Assembly: GCA_943327965.2 (NCBI GenBank)
Contig: CALPYQ020000102.1
Span: forward strand, 1-6,359
Length of the DNA: 6,359 bases
Origin: Singulisphaera sp. GP187
GTDB taxonomy: Bacteria > Pseudomonadota > Gammaproteobacteria > Burkholderiales > Burkholderiaceae_C
Direction: 5' to 3'
The position numbers were made by a program, and so were the translations under genes. This document shows positions 1 through 5,182 of the stretch, piece by piece (position 1 is the first letter of the stretch; the number at the start of each line of letters is the position of its first letter). The notes below the pieces were generated by a model. That model saw nothing but the letters and a program-made list of their open reading frames with translations. It did no database searches and was not told the origin of the DNA.

Positions 1-611
1 AAGGTTTGATGGGTGGTAGCGGTAACGACACTTTAGGTGTTCATGCATCTTCTGCTGCCGCTGATTTGGAGGGAGGTGCCGGTAACGATTCGTTGACCGG
101 AGCTTCTGGCGCCGATACCTTGGTAGGTGGCGTGGGTGATGACACCATTTCTGGTGGTGCTGGCAACGACAGCATTGACGGTGGCGCAGGCAACGATCGA
201 ATCAGCTTCCAAACCACTTCAACCATCAATGGTGGTGCAGGTGTTGACACGTTGTGGTTTGCTACATCAGCAACCGTCAACATGAGCACCTTGTCTACCT
301 TTGTGGGCAGCAATTTTGAAGCGTTTGATTTCTTGGCTTCTGGTGTTAACGTCACGCTGACCTTAAGCGATGCTGACGTGATGGCTTTGGCTGGCGCAAC
401 CAACGCCGGCATCGACAATGCCACCTACGCAACCAAGAAAGTGCTGGTCATCAACGGTAACTCCGGCGATATATTGAACCTAACAGGCGGACAGTGGGTT
501 GACACCGGTGTCGACACCACATTCAACTTGGGTGGTTCATACTCGATCTATCAGTTTGGTAATTCAGGCATCTATGTGGCGACCAACTTGCCCCCAGTAA
601 CGCCTCCATGA
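1..611 (+). CDS. RTX calcium-binding exported protein, C-terminal fragment (5' truncated by window)
   Basis: This is the C-terminal 202 codons of a larger protein; the frame is open to the left edge (first whole codon at 3) and stops at TGA 609-611. The visible part begins with RTX nonapeptides (consensus GGxGxDxUx): one at 12-38, five in tandem at 72-206 and an isolated one at 231-257. Next comes a linker rich in T, S, V and L (about 258-434), with a segment resembling the NFEAFDF...LTLSDADVMAL module common in large RTX adhesins. The last 58 codons look like a type I secretion signal domain. By family knowledge such proteins are exported unfolded in one step and fold outside the cell on binding calcium. 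The T1SS genes starting 13 nt downstream strongly support that route. With the N-terminus missing I cannot say whether it is an adhesin, an S-layer protein or an enzyme; no catalytic motif is visible. The two methionine-capable codons at 6-11 are internal, not a real start. Confidence 0.9.
   Translation, partial: GLMGGSGNDTLGVHASSAAADLEGGAGNDSLTGASGADTLVGGVGDDTISGGAGNDSIDGGAGNDRISFQTTSTINGGAGVDTLWFATSATVNMSTLSTFVGSNFEAFDFLASGVNVTLTLSDADVMALAGATNAGIDNATYATKKVLVINGNSGDILNLTGGQWVDTGVDTTFNLGGSYSIYQFGNSGIYVATNLPPVTPP
12..257 (+). repeat. RTX nonapeptide repeat block (calcium beta-roll)
   Basis: Seven 27-bp units encode nonapeptides: GGSGNDTLG (12-38), GGAGNDSLT (72-98), GASGADTLV (99-125), GGVGDDTIS (126-152), GGAGNDSID (153-179), GGAGNDRIS (180-206) and GGAGVDTLW (231-257). 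Units two to six are in perfect 27-bp register. Units three and seven are degenerate: A replaces the second G in unit three, and A or V replaces the N before D in units three and seven. In the RTX family such units form a parallel beta-roll that binds calcium between turns. The block may continue left of the window. The DNA-level repetition comes from this protein repeat and is not a separate element. Confidence 0.93.
435..608 (+). other. C-terminal type I secretion signal domain of the RTX protein
   Basis: The final 58 codons run from KKVLVINGNSGD through a LNLTGGQW core to an aromatic, hydrophobic stretch (YSIYQFGNSGIYVATNL). The pattern VxGNxGDxLNLxGGxW followed by a Y/F-rich strand is one I recognise at the C-termini of many RTX proteins secreted by T1SS. 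It is uncleaved, glycine- and hydrophobic-rich and nearly free of basic residues after the first two lysines. The very end is a proline-rich tail, PPVTPP, which is less typical; most such signals end in a short hydrophobic run. Assignment as the export signal is by position and composition. Confidence 0.65.
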
Positions 612-624
612 TTCTGAATAATTT

Positions 625-2436
625 ATGACTGAAACTACGTTAAGCATGGACCCGCGACCGTCCGCCTTGTCTCGTTTTCAAGGCGGGGTGGCGCGGGTGC
701 GCGAAAGCCTTGCAACCCCCTGGTTGCAAGAGATTTTGCGCCCCTTAGAAGGTGCATACAAGCAAGTGATGTGGCTCGCTTTGGCGATCAATTTCATTGC
801 CTTGTTTGCGTCTTTGTTTTCTTTGCAGGTCTATGACCGAGTCATTCAAAAAGGTGGCTTGGTCACGCTGGTGGCTTTGATCATTGGCATGGTCTTCGCG
901 TTGGCATTGGATCAAATCTTGCGTGAAGGCCGAGGCGTCTTGCTCAGGCGAATTGGCGTTCGCATTGAAGTGGTGATTGCCAAGTTGGTCTATCAACGCT
1001 TAACCCGATTGCCTGCATTGGCGCTCGAAGCGCGTCCGCCTGCTTTTTGGCAAACCATGTTCCGCGACATTGAGTTAATCCGGGCGACCACGGCAGGCGG
1101 TATTGCCTTGTTGTTGGTGGACATTCCATTCATGTTTGTCACCTTAATTTTGCTGGCATTCATTGCATGGCCTTTGGTGCCTGTGATGCTGGTTATCTTG
1201 GTGGCTTTTTTCATCTTGTCTTTGCGATCAGAAGCAACACTCAGTGGCGGCAGTGAACAAGAAAAGCGCAAGCTGATGGCCAGAGATGCGGTGTTGGCAG
1301 ACATGTCTGCAAGCCGCATGCATTTGAAGTACATGGGGCCCACTGCTGCAGAGCGCACGCAATGGCAGTCACACTACGGCAACTGGTTAGAAGAGTCCCT
1401 TGAGCGCAGCGCAGAGAATGACAAATACCGAGACTACGGCCAGGGCCTTAGTGCATTGACCACCGTCATTGTGACCTCAGTGGGTGCATTGGCCATTCTG
1501 AACCAAAGCATGTCAATGGGCGCACTCATTGCAGCCAATATATTGGTCGGTAAACTGGTCTCGCCGCTGACGCAATTGGTGTCGCAGTGGCGCTCCATTG
1601 GCCAGTTTGTGTCCTCAGTCAAACGCATTGACCAGTTGTTTGAGCAATCCTTGGACAGAATCGACACACCCATTGCGTTCAGTGCCCCAAAGGGTGCTTT
1701 GCAAATGGAAGGTCTGCACTTCAAATATCCAGGTTCTGAGGCGGATCAACTCAGCGGCATCTCGGGCCACATTGGACCCAAAGGTATTTATGCCATTTTG
1801 GGCAACAACGGCAGCGGTAAATCAACGCTGTTAAAAGTTCTTCGAGGACTGTACCCGCCCTCCGAAGGCAGAGTCTTGGTGGACGGTGTTGACATGGCAC
1901 AGCTAGGCCAAAAAACACTGAGCTATTGGGTGGGTTACTTGCCTCAGCAGCCGAGGTTAATTGGTGGCACCATCAAACAAAACATTGCCATGGGTGCCAG
2001 TGACCCAAGCGATGAGCAAATTTTGCAGGCCGCAAAATTGGCAGGCGCCTACGATTTCATCATCGATTTGCCCGACGGCTTTGACACCGATGTGGGCGAG
2101 GGCGGCAGTCGATTCTCGGGCGGGCAGCGCAAGCGAATTGCCATTGCCCAAACCTTGATCAACGATGCGCCTATTTTGTTGCTGGACGAGCCTACATCAG
2201 ATTTGGACAGCATGGCAGAGCGCTCGATGGTGGAGTCACTCAAGTCCATGAGCGAGCACAAAACGATTGTGGTGGTGACGCACAGCCCTGCTGTTTTGAA
2301 CGCGGCCAAAGGCATCGTGGTCATGGACAAAGGGCGTGTGGTGACAGCAGGATCTGCCAAAGACATCTTGCCTAAATTGGGCATCTCGCCTCAAGGATCG
2401 GCTGGTTCGACTCAGCAAGGAACAAATCATGGCTGA
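625..2436 (+). CDS. Type I secretion system permease/ATPase (ABC transporter, PrtD/RsaD-like architecture)
   Basis: This inner-membrane ABC exporter half-transporter (603 aa) would dimerise and power export of the upstream RTX protein. Residues 1-46 are cytoplasmic. Membrane segments lie at about 47-68, 78-96, 158-181, 184-200, 275-293 and 299-318; the SLQVYDRV motif after TM1 (65-72) is a T1SS hallmark. The ATPase domain has an A-loop Y368, Walker A GNNGSGKST (393-401), Q-loop Q441/Q442, signature FSGGQ (497-501), Walker B ILLLD (517-521), catalytic E522, D-loop SDLD (525-528) and H-loop H553, so it appears catalytically intact. There is no room for the roughly 130-residue C39-like domain of HlyB or LapB, so the architecture matches the shorter PrtD/RsaD group. 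The ATG at 625 is the most upstream one, with an in-frame TAA at 619-621; M8 (646) is a possible alternative. No good Shine-Dalgarno precedes either, which fits reinitiation after the RTX stop 13 nt upstream. The 3' end overlaps the next gene by 8 nt. Confidence 0.95.
   Translation: MTETTLSMDPRPSALSRFQGGVARVRESLATPWLQEILRPLEGAYKQVMWLALAINFIALFASLFSLQVYDRVIQKGGLVTLVALIIGMVFALALDQILREGRGVLLRRIGVRIEVVIAKLVYQRLTRLPALALEARPPAFWQTMFRDIELIRATTAGGIALLLVDIPFMFVTLILLAFIAWPLVPVMLVILVAFFILSLRSEATLSGGSEQEKRKLMARDAVLADMSASRMHLKYMGPTAAERTQWQSHYGNWLEESLERSAENDKYRDYGQGLSALTTVIVTSVGALAILNQSMSMGALIAANILVGKLVSPLTQLVSQWRSIGQFVSSVKRIDQLFEQSLDRIDTPIAFSAPKGALQMEGLHFKYPGSEADQLSGISGHIGPKGIYAILGNNGSGKSTLLKVLRGLYPPSEGRVLVDGVDMAQLGQKTLSYWVGYLPQQPRLIGGTIKQNIAMGASDPSDEQILQAAKLAGAYDFIIDLPDGFDTDVGEGGSRFSGGQRKRIAIAQTLINDAPILLLDEPTSDLDSMAERSMVESLKSMSEHKTIVVVTHSPAVLNAAKGIVVMDKGRVVTAGSAKDILPKLGISPQGSAGSTQQGTNHG
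2417..2421 (+). promoter_or_regulatory. Shine-Dalgarno for the membrane fusion protein gene
   Basis: AAGGA sits 7 nt before the ATG at 2429, inside the last codons of the ABC transporter gene. It supports the 2429 start and the 8-nt gene overlap. Translation of the adaptor can therefore be coupled to termination of the transporter. Confidence 0.7.
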
Positions 2437-3736
2437 TCAAATCCAGACTGAAACCTTAGACGGCGTTGTTGAGCGCGTGGGCCAGCCCAAATGGCGCTTG
2501 TGGGACAAACGCGCCTTGATTGTTTTGGGGCTCATTATTCTTTGGACTTTGGTGGCACGCATCGACCGCGTGGTCACGGCCCCAGCCAAAGTCATTCCCA
2601 TTGACAAAGTCAAAGTCATTCAACATTTGGAGGGCGGCATTGTCAAAGAGTTGGTGGTCAAAGAAGGCCAAAAAGTAAAGGCGGGCGATCCTTTGGTGGT
2701 TCTGGACCTTGCCACCGTGGGGGTCAACGGCATGGAGCTTTCAACTCGCATGGCTTCCTTGAACCTGACCAAAGCGCGCTTGAAGGCCGAATCAAGCGGC
2801 TCTGAGTTTGTGTTGCCTGGCAAGATTGACAAAAAACTCATGGCCTCGGCCAATGCTGAGCTCAACACGTTTTTTGCCAGAAGGTCCGAGCACAGAAGCA
2901 CCCTTGCAGCAATCGATGGCCAGCTCATTCAGGCCAAACAGCGAGTGGGAGAGCTGCGTGCACGATTGACCTCTTCGCAGCAATCACTCAAGTTGGCCCA
3001 GCAGGAGTTGGCAATTTCTGAGAAATTGATTGCAGACAGGTTGGTCTCCGAGATTGAGCACAGCCAGCGCAAAGGCAATGTTGAAAAACTCAAGGGCGAT
3101 GTGGCGGCGGCCGAGCAATCGATCCCTGGCGCCCTAGCGCAAGTGGAAGAGATGTCTGCGCGCAAGGCAGAGGAGTCGGGCAAGTACAGAAGGCGCGCCT
3201 CGGATGAGCTGGCCGAGTTAGAAAGAAATGTGGCCACTTTGGGTGAGCAAGTAACGCGAGCTGACGATCAAGAAGGCCGCGCTATTGTTCGCGCGCCCAT
3301 TGATGGTTTTGTGAAGAACTTGAAGTACGTTGCCATGGGCAATGTGGTCAAGGCGGGCGAGCCCATCATGGAAATTGTGCCAACCAAAGATCAGTTGGTG
3401 TTAGAGGCCAAGTTGATGCCCGCAGACCGCGGCTACGTGAAGTTGGGCCAAGATGCGGTGGTCAAAATTTCTGCCTATGATTTTTACAGATACGGCGCTT
3501 TGGAGGGCAAGGTTCAGGCCATTGCCGCAGACACCGATGAGGGCCGCAACCAAGAGCAGTACTTCCGTGTGATTGTAGAAACCAAGCAGGCATTTTTTGG
3601 TGAGCAGTCGCAAGGCATGTCCATCACGCCGGGTATGAACGGTGAGGTGGACATCAAGGTCGAAACGCAGTCTTTGCTTTGGGCATTGCTGCGTCCCATT
3701 TTTAGATTGAAAGCAGAAGCTTTCAAAGAAGTTTGA
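2429..3736 (+). CDS. Type I secretion membrane fusion protein, HlyD/PrtE family
   Basis: This periplasmic adaptor (435 aa) links the inner-membrane ABC transporter to the outer-membrane channel. It has a short cytoplasmic N-terminus, one membrane anchor (about 28-45) and then a lipoyl/barrel-sandwich half-motif at 63-93, built around QHLEGGIVKEL...EGQKVKAGDPLVVLD. A long K/E/A/L/Q-rich helical hairpin (about 107-280) is the expected coiled coil that contacts the TolC-type channel. The second lipoyl half lies at 284-318 (VRAPIDGFV...VKAGEPIMEIVP), followed by a beta-barrel domain. The C-terminal hallmark is TPGM (400-403), then GEVDIKV and LLRPI (420-424). Length and domain order are normal for the family. 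The start codon overlaps the end of the ABC gene by 8 nt and has its own AAGGA. The usual family C-terminus after LLRP is short; here about 11 further residues follow (FRLKAEAFKEV). A gene symbol is not assigned because hlyD, prtE, lapC and rsaE cannot be told apart from the sequence alone. Confidence 0.95.
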   Translation: MADQIQTETLDGVVERVGQPKWRLWDKRALIVLGLIILWTLVARIDRVVTAPAKVIPIDKVKVIQHLEGGIVKELVVKEGQKVKAGDPLVVLDLATVGVNGMELSTRMASLNLTKARLKAESSGSEFVLPGKIDKKLMASANAELNTFFARRSEHRSTLAAIDGQLIQAKQRVGELRARLTSSQQSLKLAQQELAISEKLIADRLVSEIEHSQRKGNVEKLKGDVAAAEQSIPGALAQVEEMSARKAEESGKYRRRASDELAELERNVATLGEQVTRADDQEGRAIVRAPIDGFVKNLKYVAMGNVVKAGEPIMEIVPTKDQLVLEAKLMPADRGYVKLGQDAVVKISAYDFYRYGALEGKVQAIAADTDEGRNQEQYFRVIVETKQAFFGEQSQGMSITPGMNGEVDIKVETQSLLWALLRPIFRLKAEAFKEV

Positions 3737-3747
3737 TTTAATTTTTC

Positions 3748-3752
3748 AGGAA
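3748..3752 (+). promoter_or_regulatory. Shine-Dalgarno for the TolC-family gene
   Basis: AGGAA lies 5 nt before ATG 3758 in the 21-nt gap after the adaptor gene. It fixes the start, which also gives a complete signal peptide. The gap itself (3737-3757) is AT-rich and holds no hairpin. Confidence 0.7.
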
Positions 3753-3757
3753 CTATT

Positions 3758-5182
3758 ATGAAATCGAAAATTTTTGCAATCTCAGCAATTTGTCTGGCAA
3801 CCCTGTCCTTGATGACGGCCCAAGCAAATCCAATTCTTCCAGAGATCACCTTCGCCCTGGAAAACAATCCTCAGCTGTTGTCTAGCCGTCATGCGCTCAG
3901 TTCTGCGCAAACGCGTGCGCAAGCTGCTGAAGCTAGCCGTTTACCGACAGTCAATTTCAGCTATGACAACGGTAGAGAAAAAATTAATTCATTGCCATTT
4001 GCAACCACCCAAACAATTGCCGGAACGCCTGGTACACAATTTATGTCGGGCCAAGGCGCTAACTGGATGTCTAGCAACGAAAACCGCTACGGCATGTCAA
4101 TCAGCACCCAGATGCCTTTGTACAACGGCGGTAGATTGACTGCACAAGTTGAGATGGCCAACTTGGACGCCTTAGCAGCTAAACATCATACTGAAGGTAC
4201 CACTCAGGACATCATGCTGGAAGCAATTACGGTCTATTTGAGCGTCGCTAGAGCTACGACCCTAATTGAGTTGTCCAAACAAAACGAAGAAACAACGACA
4301 AAGCAATTGGATCTAGAGATGAAGCGTTTGGAGGCTGGTGGTGGCGTGAAGGTGGATGCGATGCAAGCGCAAACCCGTTTGCAAATTGTTCGCGAACGCG
4401 CTGTGTATTACAACCAAATGTTACGCGAAGCCGTAGCCCGTTATGAACAAACCTTCGGTCACGCCCCTGATTTGGCAACGGTTCAAGATTTGGACATTTA
4501 CGAAGCGGCCATTCCCGCAACAGTAGTTGCGGCGATAAGCTTGGCTTCAGAGAGCAACCCGCGATTGAAAGCGGCCATGCTGCAAGTGGAGCGTGCGCAG
4601 CACCAAATCACGGTGGCTCAGTCGGCACGCCGCCCCTCTGTGGATGTTGTCGGCTCGGTCAACCGCAACAACAACACCTCGCAAACCTATCAAAAGGAAG
4701 AGGCCGCTTTGTACTTGCGCGCTTCATGGGCCATCAACATGGGTGGTGAGTTTCAAAAGCGTGAATTGGCCGCTGTCACTGACAGTTTAGAGGCGCGCTC
4801 CAGAGCAGATGGCGCACTGAGTAAAGTTAAAGAGTCTGTGCGCATTGCATGGAACCAAGTGGAAAACGGCAAAGAGCGCTTGCAGTTGTTGGCCAACGCG
4901 GCCAATATTTCTCGCAATGTGATGACGGACCGAAAAGTACTGCGTGATGCGGGTAAAGAAACTGCATTGGCAGCGCTTGATGCTGAGGTGGAGTACTTTG
5001 GCGTTTTGTCAAACAAAGTCAACTCAATGTACGACACACGCATTGGCGCTTATCGCCTGATGGCTGCCATGGGAAAATTGTCTGTGCAAGACATTGGTTT
5101 AGGCGCAGACTTTAAACTGCCGGTTAAGCCGTTGATCATCAATGTTGACTCCTTGGCACAGGTGGGTAACAAGATTAAATGA
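3758..5182 (+). CDS. TolC-family outer-membrane channel of the type I secretion system
   Basis: This 474-aa precursor forms the trimeric outer-membrane and periplasmic exit duct. Residues 1-23 are a Sec signal peptide: K2/K4, a hydrophobic core and an AQA|N cleavage site after residue 23. The mature protein shows the duplicated TolC architecture. In the first half, NPQLLSSRHAL leads to SRLP (60-63) and a strand ending in LYNGGR (about 121-126). In the second half, NPRLKAAMLQVE leads to ARRP (290-293) and a matching strand ending in INMGGEF (326-332). Long A/E/Q-rich helices follow each. The C-terminal RLMAAMGKLSVQDIGL segment is typical of the T1SS outer-membrane subfamily, and the length is normal. 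A dedicated copy inside the operon suggests the system does not rely on a housekeeping TolC. Its stop codon overlaps the start of the glycosyltransferase gene (ATGA, 5179-5182). Confidence 0.95.
   Translation: MKSKIFAISAICLATLSLMTAQANPILPEITFALENNPQLLSSRHALSSAQTRAQAAEASRLPTVNFSYDNGREKINSLPFATTQTIAGTPGTQFMSGQGANWMSSNENRYGMSISTQMPLYNGGRLTAQVEMANLDALAAKHHTEGTTQDIMLEAITVYLSVARATTLIELSKQNEETTTKQLDLEMKRLEAGGGVKVDAMQAQTRLQIVRERAVYYNQMLREAVARYEQTFGHAPDLATVQDLDIYEAAIPATVVAAISLASESNPRLKAAMLQVERAQHQITVAQSARRPSVDVVGSVNRNNNTSQTYQKEEAALYLRASWAINMGGEFQKRELAAVTDSLEARSRADGALSKVKESVRIAWNQVENGKERLQLLANAANISRNVMTDRKVLRDAGKETALAALDAEVEYFGVLSNKVNSMYDTRIGAYRLMAAMGKLSVQDIGLGADFKLPVKPLIINVDSLAQVGNKIK

Noticed and set aside
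12..257. CRISPR-like or other DNA tandem repeat
   Set aside because: The 27-bp periodicity follows the nonapeptide code with synonymous variation and no spacers, so it is explained by the RTX protein repeat.
41..424. Minus-strand open frame of 127 codons with repeated LPAPPS-like segments
   Set aside because: It is the antisense shadow of the RTX nonapeptide repeats; the periodic proline pattern is the reverse complement of the GGxGND codons. It has no ribosome site.
993..1358. Minus-strand open frame of 121 codons inside the ABC transporter gene
   Set aside because: It lies wholly opposite well-conserved transporter coding sequence, its protein is compositionally odd, and no ribosome site or domain is visible.
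2049..2384. Minus-strand open frame of 111 codons opposite the ATPase domain
   Set aside because: It is a shadow of the Walker B/H-loop region; the sense strand carries all the conserved motifs.
3707..3759. Possible promoter before tolC (TTGAAA at 3707 and TATTAT near 3754, or TTTAAT at 3737)
   Set aside because: Spacings of about 24 and more than 40 nt are wrong for a sigma-70 promoter, and the second box overlaps the start codon. AT-rich chance matches are likelier.
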